DNA from: Gammaproteobacteria bacterium MOLA455
GTDB taxonomy: Bacteria; Pseudomonadota; Gammaproteobacteria; Pseudomonadales; Porticoccaceae
Assembly (NCBI GenBank): GCA_000511875.1
Contig: AZIN01000003.1
Coordinates: 87,034 to 151,033, forward strand
Direction of reading: 5' to 3'
DNA: 64,000 nt
Of the stretch, positions 7,889 to 17,145 are shown one piece after another (the stretch's first letter is position 1; every line of letters starts with the position of its first letter). Under the pieces are notes generated by a model. The model was given only the letters and a program-made list of their open reading frames with translations, was not told the DNA's origin and made no database searches. Both the position numbers and the translations under genes were made by a program.

Positions 7889-8728
7889 ATGAGTGCCCAC
7901 CAACCTGCCGCCGCCCAGCTGACTTTTCGCCTGTTCAAATACACTGTCTATGCGCTGCTAACCTATAATATTTATCTTTTTTTTCAGGAAGAATGGCTGG
8001 CCACTGAGCAAACCTTTAGTCAGGGCATTGTCTTCTCTGATCTGATTTCTGGATTCGCCGCCACTATAGACACCGCGGCTTGGGTGGTGCTGTTGTTCTT
8101 ATTTGAGCTGGAGACCTCGGTTATTGATGATCGAGTATTGCGACAGCCGAAGGTTAAATATGGCTTTATAGCCCTGCGATTTTTTTCTTATGGCTTTATT
8201 CTCTACGCCTTTTACGGTTACTTCGACAAGATGCTGCTGACCTACGATATTAGTCCCTTTGCTCTCGAAGGGTTGGTCGACAATCTCTGCGGTCTGGTGG
8301 GGCAGGGCTATGCAAGCATTATTACTATCGACGAATACCCGCTGTTGGATACTCAGAGTTGTGTGGCGCTGAATGGTCAAGATCTCTATAGGCTCAATGG
8401 TCAGCAGGTGATCGGCACATTACAAGATTGGCAGGCTGTGCAGTGGTTAGCGTGGGTCGATGTGATCAACTCTATTACTTGGGTCGGCGTGGTGATTATT
8501 TTAGAAGTGGACGTCTGGCTGCAGTTGCAGGGGCGCTTTCAGGGTAGGGTCGTTACGCTAAGTAATTTAATTAAAGGCACTTTCTACAGCGTGCTGTTCG
8601 CTGCAGCTGCCTATTGGGGCGCGCTTGGCGACTTCTTAGATTTTTGGGATGCGTTTATGTGGTTGGTGGCCTTTGTGTTTATTGAAATGAATCTATTTCG
8701 CTGGCAGGCTGAAACCAGCGCAGAGTGA
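7889..8728 (+). CDS. Multi-pass membrane protein of unknown function
   Basis: I do not recognise this family. With the ATG at 7889 (preceded by a GAGAG ribosome site 5 bases upstream; an in-frame GTG at 7877 lies inside that site) it has 279 residues. About six hydrophobic stretches are visible: two or three in the first 110 residues (YTVYALLTYNIYLFF, AAWVVLLFLFELET, FFSYGFILYAFYGYF) and three after residue 190 (ITWVGVVIILEV, FYSVLFAAAAYWGAL, AFMWLVAFVFIEM). The intervening segment (about 120-185) holds two cysteines and is probably extracytoplasmic. It ends 9 bp from the convergent thioesterase gene. Confidence 0.7.
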   Translation: MSAHQPAAAQLTFRLFKYTVYALLTYNIYLFFQEEWLATEQTFSQGIVFSDLISGFAATIDTAAWVVLLFLFELETSVIDDRVLRQPKVKYGFIALRFFSYGFILYAFYGYFDKMLLTYDISPFALEGLVDNLCGLVGQGYASIITIDEYPLLDTQSCVALNGQDLYRLNGQQVIGTLQDWQAVQWLAWVDVINSITWVGVVIILEVDVWLQLQGRFQGRVVTLSNLIKGTFYSVLFAAAAYWGALGDFLDFWDAFMWLVAFVFIEMNLFRWQAETSAE

Positions 8729-8737
8729 AGCTTGATG

Positions 8738-9175
8738 CTACATAGGTATCACTGCCAGAGTGAGCTTAGATAGGCAGGTTAATTTACCGCGATCATCTTC
8801 CAGGCGAATCTCCCAAATATGCGAGCGGCGACCCAGGTGAATCGGGCGCGCCGTGCCAGTCACCAGACCACTTGAGACGGGTCTCAGGTGGCTGGCGCTA
8901 ACTTCTTGACCGAGACATTTGCTGGTGGCAAAGTCAATGACATGGGCACCGGCAATACTGCCGAGAGTCTCTGCGAGTACAACATTGGCACCGCCATGAA
9001 CCACGCCATAGGGCTGAAAGGTTCGCGCATCAGCCGGCATGGTCCCGATTAAATAATCATCCCCCACTTCGGTAATTTTAATGCCGAGGTGCTCAACAAT
9101 GGTGCCGCTGTTCATCTCGCCATTCATCATGTCAAGGTCGGGTCGGTTGTGCCAAATGCTGCTGCTCATAGTCAT
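8738..9175 (-). CDS. Hotdog-fold acyl-CoA thioesterase (PaaI/MenI-like)
   Basis: A 145-aa single hotdog domain. The family motif is VVHGGANVVLAETLGSIAG (about residues 58-76), with the acidic residue of the active site in the AET segment, as in YdiI/MenI and EntH. It should hydrolyse a CoA thioester in the cytoplasm; the substrate cannot be told. It starts 3 bp after the ettA stop on the same strand, so the two are probably co-transcribed. E. coli MenI acts in menaquinone synthesis, but no other men gene is seen here, so that role is not assigned. Confidence 0.85.
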   Translation of the reverse strand: MTMSSSIWHNRPDLDMMNGEMNSGTIVEHLGIKITEVGDDYLIGTMPADARTFQPYGVVHGGANVVLAETLGSIAGAHVIDFATSKCLGQEVSASHLRPVSSGLVTGTARPIHLGRRSHIWEIRLEDDRGKLTCLSKLTLAVIPM

Positions 9176-9178
9176 TCC

Positions 9179-10843
9179 CTACGCTCTCAGGCGCTTATAT
9201 TTAACTCTGGTCGGTTGTGAATCTGTGCCTTTACGACGAATATAGTCTTCGTGATATTCGCTGTAACCACCGGCAAAAAACTCCATATGGCTGTCACCTT
9301 CGTAGGCCAAAATATGGGTGGCAATACGGTCGAGGAACCAGCGATCGTGTGAGATAACCATGACGCAGCCAGGGAAGGAGAGAATCGCTTCTTCCAGGGC
9401 GCGCAAGGTTTCAATATCCAGATCATTGGATGGCTCATCGAGGAGCAGTACATTGGCGCCCTGTTTTAGGGTGTTGGCCAAATGTAGACGACCGCGCTCA
9501 CCACCGGAGAGTTCGCCAACGCGTTTCTGCTGATCGGACCCGCGGAAGTTAAAGCGTCCGGCATAGGCTCGCGAGGAGACCTCATAACTGCCAATGGTAA
9601 TCATATCGTGGCCCCCGGAAATGGCTTCCCAGACATTGTGATTATCATCTAGCGAGTCACGACTCTGCTCGACATAGGCCACCTTAACTGATTCGCCGAG
9701 GCTAACTGTGCCACTGTCGGGTGTCTGGGTGCCGGCAATCATTCTAAATAATGTGGATTTACCCGCGCCATTGCCGCCGATAATGCCGACTACAGAACCC
9801 TTGGGAATCGCCACCGAAAAGTCGTCGATCAGGACCTGATCACCGAAGCCTTTACAGACGTTGTTTAGCTCAATAACCTTGTCGCCAAGGCGCTCGCCGG
9901 GGGCTATATAGATTTCATTGGTTTCGTTGCGCGCCTGGAATTCCTGAGAATTCAACTCATCGAAACGCGCTAGTCGCGCCTTGCTCTTGGCCTGACGACC
10001 TTTGGTGTTTTGACGTACCCATTCCAATTCCTGCTTAAGCGCCTTCTGTCGAGTGGCCTCTTGCTTGGATTCGGTTTTCAGGCGACGGACTTTGCCATCT
10101 AGCCAAGTGGAATAGTTGCCTTCATAGGGAATGCCGTGGCCGCGATCGAGCTCGAGAATCCAACCGGCGACGTTGTCTAGGAAGTAGCGATCGTGAGTTA
10201 CTGCGACCACGGTACCAGCAAATTCTTCGAGAAATTTCTCCAGCCAGAATACTGAGTCAGCATCTAGGTGGTTGGTGGGCTCATCGAGGAGCAGCATGTC
10301 GGGCTTCGACAGCAGCAACCGGCAGAGAGCGACACGACGGCGCTCACCACCGGATAGGGACGTGACATCTGCATCCCAGGGCGGCAGACGCAAGGCATCG
10401 GCGGCTACATCCAGGGCGTGATCGAGATTGTGTGCATCCCAGGCTTCAATGATTTCTTCCAGTTCACCCTGACGCTTGGCCAGTGCATCGAAATCCGCGT
10501 CGGGGCTGGCATAGTCGGCATAGACCTGGTCCAATTCCTTGAGCGCATCCACAGCTTCGCGAACACCATCTTCAACATTGCCGCGCACATCTTTGTCCGG
10601 ATCCAAATGCGGTTCCTGAGCCAGATAGCCAACCTTGAGGCCGGGCATGGGTCGCGCTTCACCTTGGAATTCAGTATCCAGGCCAGCCATGATTTTCAGT
10701 AGCGTAGACTTACCGGAACCATTGAGGCCGAGCACACCGATTTTGGCGCCAGGGAAAAAAGAGAGTGAGATATCCTTCAGGATCTCGCGTTTCGGAGGAA
10801 CAATTTTGCTCACCCGATTCATTGTGTATACGTATTGAGCCAT
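9179..10843 (-). CDS. ettA: Energy-dependent translational throttle protein, ABC-F
   Basis: EttA (554 aa, typical 555) is a ribosome-bound ABC-F ATPase that gates the first elongation steps according to the ATP/ADP ratio. Two ABC modules are complete: Walker A GLNGSGKST (39-47) with LSGGERRRVALCRLLL and LLLDEPTNHLD, and a second GGNGAGKST with ELSGGERGRLHLANTL and LLLDEPSNDLD. The arm inserted in the first module and the linker rich in K, R and Q between modules fit EttA rather than YheS or Uup. No strong ribosome site is visible before the ATG. The thioesterase gene follows directly. Confidence 0.95.
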   Translation of the reverse strand: MAQYVYTMNRVSKIVPPKREILKDISLSFFPGAKIGVLGLNGSGKSTLLKIMAGLDTEFQGEARPMPGLKVGYLAQEPHLDPDKDVRGNVEDGVREAVDALKELDQVYADYASPDADFDALAKRQGELEEIIEAWDAHNLDHALDVAADALRLPPWDADVTSLSGGERRRVALCRLLLSKPDMLLLDEPTNHLDADSVFWLEKFLEEFAGTVVAVTHDRYFLDNVAGWILELDRGHGIPYEGNYSTWLDGKVRRLKTESKQEATRQKALKQELEWVRQNTKGRQAKSKARLARFDELNSQEFQARNETNEIYIAPGERLGDKVIELNNVCKGFGDQVLIDDFSVAIPKGSVVGIIGGNGAGKSTLFRMIAGTQTPDSGTVSLGESVKVAYVEQSRDSLDDNHNVWEAISGGHDMITIGSYEVSSRAYAGRFNFRGSDQQKRVGELSGGERGRLHLANTLKQGANVLLLDEPSNDLDIETLRALEEAILSFPGCVMVISHDRWFLDRIATHILAYEGDSHMEFFAGGYSEYHEDYIRRKGTDSQPTRVKYKRLRA

Positions 10844-10992
10844 GGGTAAAGACGTCGCCTATGTGCAATTTAGAGAGAGGGCAGTGTAGCGGAATACCGA
10901 GCTTGAGAGAATTGCCAATCGGCAATTAAGTAGTGGCGAGGTGCTACTGAAAAGGTGTTCAAAAGGGCACTGTTAGAAGCTGCCGCTGAAAC

Positions 10993-11024
10993 AGCCTCTG
11001 CCGGGATATTTAGCGACAGAGGCT
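10993..11024 (-). terminator. Possible terminator of the sigma/anti-sigma operon
   Basis: An 8-bp perfect inverted repeat (AGCCTCTG at 10993-11000 and CAGAGGCT at 11017-11024) with a 16-base loop lies 7 bp past the anti-sigma stop. On the minus strand it is followed by GTTTCA, a poor T tract. It could terminate weakly. Confidence 0.4.
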
Positions 11025-11030
11025 TAGCAA

Positions 11031-11690
11031 TTACATCGGATTAATACGTAACCAAGGCTTCATCAAAAAACCAAAGGGGTTGGTCAGTTTAATCGGTGCT
11101 GACAGGGCGGAGAGACAAATGCATTCGCCATTCTGCGCCCCCATGGGCTGATGCACATCACCCGGCTCACGGACCAAGAAGTCGCCCTCGCGATAGACCG
11201 CGTTCTCGTCGGAGAAGCTGCCTTTCAAGACCACTGTGTACTCAAGGCCGTGGTGATCATGCCTTGGTGTTTTGCCACCAGCGCAGATTTTGTGCAGTGC
11301 GACCTCAAATTCATTCTGCCCAGTCTCAAAGCGAGCCACATCCACTGATGCAGTCAGGTGCTTCCAAGTCTGAGAGACAAGATTGTTTTTCATCAACTTG
11401 CTAACACTAAAGGGATAGCTGGTTCGCTTTTGCTCAGAAACAGCTGCAATCTGCGGGCTGCTATCGAGGTTAGCCATCACTGACTCAAAGGCGTCGTCTT
11501 CTAGCTCGAGAGGCTTGGCTTCACTCATCAACTGAGCGCCCACCTGATCGAGACGCACTAGCGACGTACGACACTTGGAACAAAAGTGCAGATGTGCAGA
11601 GACGCAGATTGACGGTGCTGTGGCTAAGGTTCCCGCTGAAAACTCTAAGAGCATGGTGTCATCGGGATGAAATTGGCTTGAATTGTTCAT
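11031..11690 (-). CDS. chrR: ChrR-type zinc anti-sigma factor with cupin domain
   Basis: A 219-aa anti-sigma factor. The N-terminal zinc anti-sigma domain carries HLHFCSKC with H33-x3-C37-x2-C40, plus an early His (H8), as in Rhodobacter ChrR. The C-terminal part is a cupin (HDHHGLEYTVVLKG, then FLVREPGDVHQPMG) with the His/Glu set that binds the second metal. ChrR proteins hold sigma-E inactive until singlet oxygen or organic peroxide is sensed through the cupin. The ATG overlaps the sigma gene's TGA by 4 bases, so the pair is translationally coupled and expected near 1:1. The stress signal is inferred from the family. Confidence 0.88.
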   Translation of the reverse strand: MNNSSQFHPDDTMLLEFSAGTLATAPSICVSAHLHFCSKCRTSLVRLDQVGAQLMSEAKPLELEDDAFESVMANLDSSPQIAAVSEQKRTSYPFSVSKLMKNNLVSQTWKHLTASVDVARFETGQNEFEVALHKICAGGKTPRHDHHGLEYTVVLKGSFSDENAVYREGDFLVREPGDVHQPMGAQNGECICLSALSAPIKLTNPFGFLMKPWLRINPM

Positions 11691-12340
11691 TCTTGCGCCT
11701 CTGTGGACACTATAACTTGCATTTTTTGTAGCGCCAGGCGAACACGCGATTTGACAGTGCCCAGCGGTAACCCCAGTTCGGCCGACGCTTCGGCGTGTGA
11801 TTTACCTTCAAGGTAGACCTTGCGCAGAATTTCGTCTTGCTCTTTCGGCAGCTGAGCTAGCGAGCTCTGCACCTTGTCTTCGCTGCGCTTCTGCTGCAGC
11901 AGTGAGATCGGAGTCTCTTCGTCCGGCTCGTGCCAGAAGTCCTCATTTTCTAAAGGGAGATGTTGAGTGTTGCTCTTGCGGCGCAGCATGTCGATGCGAC
12001 AGTTGCGTGCGACTGTATAGATCCAAGTGGTTGCTGAGGCTTTCTCGGCGTTGTAACCAGAGGCCTTATTCCACACTTTGATCATAACTTCTTGAACTAG
12101 GTCGTCTCCGAGACCAGGAAACCAGCCTTCATTGCGACTGGCGTGGGCAAATCCCTTAAGCAGCGGACCAAAATGCTTAAACAGCTTGGCAAAAGCTGCT
12201 CGATCATGAGTCTCGCCCACAGAGATTAGCAGCTGACTCCACTGGTCAGAGCGTTTTTCTGTAGACTTTAAGACAGCCACGCGATCACCATCGGTTTTAG
12301 GGGTTGCTGGAGATTTTAATTGAGTGTTCTGCATGCTCAT
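11687..12340 (-). CDS. rpoE: ECF RNA polymerase sigma factor (sigma-E/ECF11-like)
   Basis: A group IV sigma factor of about 217 aa. Region 2 is DDLVQEVMIKVWNKASGYNAEK followed by the -10 recognition helix TTWIYTVARNCRIDMLRR, and region 4 is LPKEQDEILRKVYLEGKSHAEASAELGLPLGTVKSRVR. Pairing with a ChrR-type anti-sigma factor puts it with the singlet-oxygen sigma factors. Start choice is uncertain: ATG 12340 has a GTAGAG site about 9 bases upstream, ATG 12379 is in frame and would add 13 residues, and a TTG lies at 12388. I do not see a clear autoregulatory ECF11 promoter (TGATCC-type -35) in the upstream 150 bp. Confidence 0.88.
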   Translation of the reverse strand: MSMQNTQLKSPATPKTDGDRVAVLKSTEKRSDQWSQLLISVGETHDRAAFAKLFKHFGPLLKGFAHASRNEGWFPGLGDDLVQEVMIKVWNKASGYNAEKASATTWIYTVARNCRIDMLRRKSNTQHLPLENEDFWHEPDEETPISLLQQKRSEDKVQSSLAQLPKEQDEILRKVYLEGKSHAEASAELGLPLGTVKSRVRLALQKMQVIVSTEAQE

Positions 12341-12523
12341 CGAACTGATCTCTACTTTATCATGTTTTATGGATCTCATTACGACCAATTCTGGTTATTG
12401 GATTAAATCTCCAGTGACTATTTATCCCTTATCCATAGATTCTTCTTAGCCTGTAAGCCCATAAACACAAGTCTTGCGTATATAATGAAGCGGCTCAAAA
12501 CAACCAGGGTCCCTATGCCCTTA

Positions 12524-12544
12524 AAAAACTGACTGTCAGTTTTT
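12524..12544. promoter_or_regulatory. 21-bp palindrome, probable repressor operator of the RND operon
   Basis: Arms AAAAACTGAC and GTCAGTTTTT are perfectly complementary around a single central T (12534). The site lies 26 bp before the probable RND adaptor start and about 40 bp downstream of a TATAAT box at 12481-12486. Its symmetry suggests a TetR-type dimer site, but no regulator gene is adjacent. A weak hairpin is the alternative. Confidence 0.55.
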
Positions 12545-12569
12545 GATAATATTGATTCAGGATAAAAAA

Positions 12570-13730
12570 TTGAAAAAAGCTCTTATGCCGGTTGCGGTAC
12601 TTGCGGCGGCTGCAGCCGTTTCAATCATCATTACGATTCTGCGCCCAGCTCCTCTAAAGCTAGAGGCCCCTGATACCGCGGTAGCGGTAAAAACTCTGAA
12701 GCTCTATTCCCAGAGTGCCGACCTGGTGGTTGAGTCCCAGGGCACGGTGTTGCCACGCACTCGCACTCAGCTAATTTCAGAGGTGTCTGGCGCAGTATTG
12801 TCAGTGTCGCCACAGTTCGTCGTCGGCGGCACGTTTAAAGCGGGGGATGTTTTGCTGCAGTTGGATCCTACGGATTACGAAGTTGCCTTGCAGCGTGCCG
12901 AAGCGCGCCTAATAAGCGTGAATGCTCAGGCCACTTTTGAACTTGCGCGGGCTACACAGGCGCAAAAAGAATGGGCCATGACCGGCCGTCCAGCCTCTGA
13001 GGCGCCACTATTGGCTCTGCGTGAACCCTTTCTGGCAGAGGCTCGTGCCAATGTGTTGCAGGCCGAGGCCGAAGTCAAACAGGCCAGACTCAAACTTGCC
13101 CGCACCACTATTCGCGCTCCCTACCTGGGAATGGTGTCGGCAAAAACCGTCGACATTGGACGCTACGTGACTGTGGCTACGCCACTGGGTGAAATCTTTG
13201 CCATCGACTCTGCCGAGGTGCGGCTGCCACTGACAGAAAAAGACCTCGCCCGCATTGACCTGATCAAACACAACGACAACACAGAACTGCCAGCAGTAAC
13301 GCTCAATGCCACGGTCGCCTCTCAGCCAATGCAGTGGGCTGCTAAAATAGTGCGCTCGGAGGGCGTGGTTGATCAACTCAATCGCTCCCAGTATCTGGTT
13401 GCACAAATTAATGATCCCTATGCGGTTTTAAGCAGTTCAGCCGGCAACAGCTCGCCGTTGCTAATGGGCACCTTTGTGCGTGCCGAAATTGTCGGCAAGA
13501 CGATTAATAATGTCTACGCCATACCGCGCCATGCGCTGATGGAAGGTAATAGAGTGGCTCTAGTGGACAGCCAGCAGCGACTGCGCCTAACTCCAGTCGA
13601 GACTGCCCACGGCGACGACCAGTTTTACTATGTGAACGAGGGCCTTGTAGACGGTGCTGAAATTATTGTCAGCGCCATGGGCGCCGCCATCGAAGGCATG
13701 CTGGTCAGATCTGTAGGAAGCGCCAACTAA
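12570..13730 (+). CDS. RND efflux periplasmic adaptor subunit
   Basis: Membrane fusion protein of an RND pump, 386 aa from the TTG at 12570, which has a CAGGA ribosome site 7 bases upstream; an in-frame TTG at 12543 lies within the palindrome and ATG 12585 is the first ATG. An N-terminal membrane anchor (LMPVAVLAAAAAVSIIITIL) is followed by the lipoyl-like half motif (SEVSGAVLSVSP), an alpha-hairpin (about residues 100-180, rich in A, E, Q, R), the second lipoyl half (TTIRAPYLGMVS) and a beta-barrel domain. It bridges the inner-membrane pump and an outer-membrane channel, which is not encoded here. Its TAA overlaps the pump ATG by one base. Confidence 0.88.
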   Translation: MKKALMPVAVLAAAAAVSIIITILRPAPLKLEAPDTAVAVKTLKLYSQSADLVVESQGTVLPRTRTQLISEVSGAVLSVSPQFVVGGTFKAGDVLLQLDPTDYEVALQRAEARLISVNAQATFELARATQAQKEWAMTGRPASEAPLLALREPFLAEARANVLQAEAEVKQARLKLARTTIRAPYLGMVSAKTVDIGRYVTVATPLGEIFAIDSAEVRLPLTEKDLARIDLIKHNDNTELPAVTLNATVASQPMQWAAKIVRSEGVVDQLNRSQYLVAQINDPYAVLSSSAGNSSPLLMGTFVRAEIVGKTINNVYAIPRHALMEGNRVALVDSQQRLRLTPVETAHGDDQFYYVNEGLVDGAEIIVSAMGAAIEGMLVRSVGSAN

Positions 13731-16700
13731 TGCAAAAGCGCACAAACTCTAATCCCACAGACCCTATGCAACCCAGCACCGGCCTAATGGCTTGGTTTAC
13801 CCACAACCCTGTGGCGGCTAACTTACTGATGCTATTTCTGCTCTGTGCGGGCCTTTTCAGTTCGTCGGATATGAGCAAGGAGATGTTTCCCCGAGGCGAG
13901 ACTGATGAGATTCAGATCAGTGCTCCCTATCCTGGTGCCGCACCCATCGAAGTGGAAAAAGCAGTTATCTTGCCCATGGAGGCCGCTCTTCAGGGTCTCA
14001 AGGGTGTTGAGGAGATCCGCTCATTCGCCGATCGTGATATAGCTACTATAGTGCTCGATGTTGAGTCCGGTGAGGACATTAATGAACTCATGGCCCTGGT
14101 GGAAAATCGCATCGACAGTATTGTTAACCTGCCGGTGAATTTGGAAAAACCCACGGTTAAACGGGTAGATAACTATGCCTGGGCTCTGGGCATAGCAGTC
14201 TCTGGAGACATGGACCAGCGTACCCGCAAAGAGATGGGTCAGCAGATGTTTGACGAGATTCAGGCACTGCCTGAGGTCAAGCGCGCAATACTCTGGGGTG
14301 ATGGTGATTATGAGATCTCCATTGAAGTAAAAGAAACTCGCCTGCGGGAGCTAAATCTGACCCTTGCTGAGGTTGCTCAGGTATTGCGCAACTCCTCGGT
14401 GGACTTACCCGCCGGCATGATTCAGGCGAGCAATGGCAATGTCTTGCTCAGAACCGAGGGCAAGTCATACAGCGGTGCTGAGTTTGCCAATATTGTCTTG
14501 CGCAGCCGCGACGATGGCAGTCAGTTGCTGCTCTCGGATGTTGCTACGATCAAAGATGCCTTTACCGAAGCCCCCAGCCTATTGCGCTTTGACCGCCAGG
14601 ACGCTTTTTCCATCGGCGTGTTCACCCTTGACGATCAAGATCTGATTACTATTAGTCGGGCAGTTCAAGAGTATGTGGATTTAAAACGCCCGCAGTTGCC
14701 AGAAGGGCTGAGTATCGCGACCTTTAATGATGATTCCTTCTACCTGCTGGGACGCCTCGACATGATGCTCAGCAATCTAGCGGCTGGTGCCATTTTAGTG
14801 GCCGTGGTGTTGGGACTGTTTCTTAATCTGCGTGTTGCTGCTTGGGTAGTGGTGGGGATTCCAGTGAGCTTTTTGGGCGCGATCTGGTTGATGCCAGTGA
14901 ATCCCTTTCCGGTGAACATCAATGTACTGAGTCTTTTCGCGTTTATTTTGGTGCTCGGGATTGTGGTGGATGATGCCATTGTTATTGGCGAGAGTGTCTT
15001 TACTGAAGTCAAAGAAGAGGCCGACAAAGTACTGTCTCAGAGCAGTGATCCCAATTTCGTCTATGTGGCGCCAATGGCGACGGTTATCGCCGGTGCCAAG
15101 CGCGTGGCCATTCCGTCGACTATTGGTGTGTTGACCACGGTGGCCGCTTTTGCCCCCCTACTATTTGTCGGTGGCGCATTGGCAGCTATGTATGAAGCGC
15201 TGTCTGTAGTGGTGATCCTATGTCTGCTTTTTTCATTGGTTGAGTCAAAGTTGATCCTGCCTGCTCACTTGGTAGGGCTAAAATTTGGTGGCCCCAAGAC
15301 ATTACAGAATATTTTCAGCGCGACAATTGAGCGTTGGCAGTTGGCTATTAGCTCAGGGCTAAGCCACTTTATTGAACACCGCTATGAGCCATTCTTGAAA
15401 AAGTGCATGAAAAACCGCTATGTCACCCTGGCAACCTTTATTGGGGTGTTGATGATTTCGATCTCGACACTCAGCGGCGGCATTGCTCGGTTTGAGTTTT
15501 TCCCAGATATTCCGGGAGATGGTATTCATGCAGTGGTCACCATGCAAGATGGCAGCTCAACCGAAAATTTTAATGAGGCTCTGCTGGCTATTGAAGAGGC
15601 TATCTATAAGGTCGATAGTGATTTTCTGGCGGCCAATCCTGGAGCTGAGAGTCTCTTGGCTCACACTTTTTTCTGGACTCAATCAGATGTCTCGGCGAGC
15701 TTTCGAGTGGAGCTGACACATGGAGAGAATCGCCCTTTGAGTGCGGTTGATGTGGAAAAACTATGGCGTAAAGAAGTGGGTAATCTGCCCAATGTGCGCA
15801 AGCAGGATTATTATTCCAGCAGCAGTTCCGGAGGTGGCGCGAAAATCAATATGTCTCTCTATGGGCCGGACCCAGAACAGCTGTCACTGGCCGGTGTAGC
15901 TCTGGCGAACAAGCTCGGCGAGTACGATGGGGTGTTTGATATTTACAACTCCCAGGGTGTTGGCGGACGGGAAATTCTGATCAGCTTAAAACCCTATGCC
16001 AGCCAGTTGGGTATCTCCATGGCGGATGTAGCTCGCCAGGTACGGCAGGCGTTTTATGGTGAGGAGGTACAGCGCCTGCAGCGTGGACCTCATACATTAA
16101 AAGTTATGGTGCGCTATCCTCTTGCCGAGCGCAGCTCGATTGCGACTTTGGAAGATATGCATATCCGTACCGCCAGTGGTCAGGCAATCGCGATCAGTGA
16201 AGTGGCGGATATTCGCTTGGGCCTAGGTTTGGCAAAAATATCCCGCATCGAGCGCAAGCGTGCAGTGACTATTACTGCGGATGCCGATGCCTCTAAGGTG
16301 CAGAGTAGTTCTGTGATCGATGATGTTCGCGATAACTTTATTCCCCAGCTGTTACTCGACTATCCCAGCGTTGAGTTTGGCGTTTCCGGCGCCAGTCAGG
16401 AGGAGTCAGATTTAATTGGCCGCTTGATGATTGCCGGTCTAGTCTCTCTGTTTTTGATTTACGGTCTGCTAGCAGTGCCGCTGCGCTCCTATGTTCAGCC
16501 GCTGATTATTATGTCGGTGATCCCCTTTGGTTTTGTCGGGGCGGTGATTGGACATATTCTCTTTGATATGGCGATTAGCTCTCTGTCGATTGCGGGCCTG
16601 ATTGCCTTGTCTGGGGTAGTAGTCAACGACAGTCTGATCCTGGTGGAGTTTGCCAACCGTGCGCGGGAGTTTGAAGACAGTGAAGAAAATGCCCTTTTGG

Positions 16701-16951
16701 CCGCCGGTAAGCGTCGCTTTAGGGCGATTTTGTTGACTACATTAACCACCTTTGTTGGCTTGTTGCCGCTACTTTTTGAAACCAGTATGCAGGCTCAGTT
16801 TGTAATTCCCATGGCCCTGTCTTTGAGCTTTGGTATTTTGACTGCCACCGCGATTACGCTGATTTTGATTCCCTGCCTATATCTGATATCACACGATTTG
16901 AAATTATTTTTGACGCGCGTGGCAGGTGCTGACGAAGCGACCCAGAAGTAA
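13730..16951 (+). CDS. RND family efflux pump, inner-membrane subunit
   Basis: A 1073-aa proton-driven RND transporter with the usual duplicated layout: TM1 near residues 25-45, periplasmic loop, TM2-6 (about 345-520), second periplasmic loop, TM8-12 (about 900-1060). The GIVVDDAIVIGESVF segment in TM4 (about residue 405-419) contains the proton-relay aspartates, and LIALSGVVVNDSLILVEFAN is its counterpart in the second half. The sequence resembles the less characterised HAE-type pumps of marine bacteria rather than AcrB/MexB, so substrates are not predictable. A strong terminator follows at 17006. No outer-membrane factor gene is adjacent. Confidence 0.9.
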   Translation: MQKRTNSNPTDPMQPSTGLMAWFTHNPVAANLLMLFLLCAGLFSSSDMSKEMFPRGETDEIQISAPYPGAAPIEVEKAVILPMEAALQGLKGVEEIRSFADRDIATIVLDVESGEDINELMALVENRIDSIVNLPVNLEKPTVKRVDNYAWALGIAVSGDMDQRTRKEMGQQMFDEIQALPEVKRAILWGDGDYEISIEVKETRLRELNLTLAEVAQVLRNSSVDLPAGMIQASNGNVLLRTEGKSYSGAEFANIVLRSRDDGSQLLLSDVATIKDAFTEAPSLLRFDRQDAFSIGVFTLDDQDLITISRAVQEYVDLKRPQLPEGLSIATFNDDSFYLLGRLDMMLSNLAAGAILVAVVLGLFLNLRVAAWVVVGIPVSFLGAIWLMPVNPFPVNINVLSLFAFILVLGIVVDDAIVIGESVFTEVKEEADKVLSQSSDPNFVYVAPMATVIAGAKRVAIPSTIGVLTTVAAFAPLLFVGGALAAMYEALSVVVILCLLFSLVESKLILPAHLVGLKFGGPKTLQNIFSATIERWQLAISSGLSHFIEHRYEPFLKKCMKNRYVTLATFIGVLMISISTLSGGIARFEFFPDIPGDGIHAVVTMQDGSSTENFNEALLAIEEAIYKVDSDFLAANPGAESLLAHTFFWTQSDVSASFRVELTHGENRPLSAVDVEKLWRKEVGNLPNVRKQDYYSSSSSGGGAKINMSLYGPDPEQLSLAGVALANKLGEYDGVFDIYNSQGVGGREILISLKPYASQLGISMADVARQVRQAFYGEEVQRLQRGPHTLKVMVRYPLAERSSIATLEDMHIRTASGQAIAISEVADIRLGLGLAKISRIERKRAVTITADADASKVQSSSVIDDVRDNFIPQLLLDYPSVEFGVSGASQEESDLIGRLMIAGLVSLFLIYGLLAVPLRSYVQPLIIMSVIPFGFVGAVIGHILFDMAISSLSIAGLIALSGVVVNDSLILVEFANRAREFEDSEENALLAAGKRRFRAILLTTLTTFVGLLPLLFETSMQAQFVIPMALSLSFGILTATAITLILIPCLYLISHDLKLFLTRVAGADEATQK

Positions 16952-17005
16952 CATCTCCGCTCCTGTCTGCAGCGCTCAGGCGCTGCTCCGGCTCGGGTAA
17001 AATAG

Positions 17006-17048
17006 AACCTCATCTCAAAAATACGCATTTTTGAGGTGGGGTTTTTTT
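17006..17048 (+). terminator. Intrinsic terminator of the RND operon
   Basis: A long stem (AACCTCATCTCAAAAAT against ATTTTTGAGGTGGGGTT, two G-T pairs) with the 4-base loop ACGC is followed by a run of seven T. It lies about 55 bp after the pump stop. Confidence 0.9.
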
Positions 17049-17067
17049 ACTTATAGGAGTCTTATCT

Positions 17068-17145
17068 TTGGCGGTAACAAGTTCCGAATTCGATAATTTC
17101 TTAAAACATCATCTGGTCGATTTCTGTTTTCACTTCAGCAGCTAG
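17068..17145 (+). CDS. Possible 25-aa micro-ORF before the MATE gene
   Basis: A TTG at 17068 lies 8 bases after TAGGAG and opens a frame of 25 codons (starting AVTSSEFDNFLKHHLVDFC) ending at TAG 17143-17145. It sits right after the RND terminator and 130 bp before the MATE start. Composition is protein-like but no family is recognised, so it may be chance or a leader peptide. Confidence 0.25.
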   Translation: MAVTSSEFDNFLKHHLVDFCFHFSS

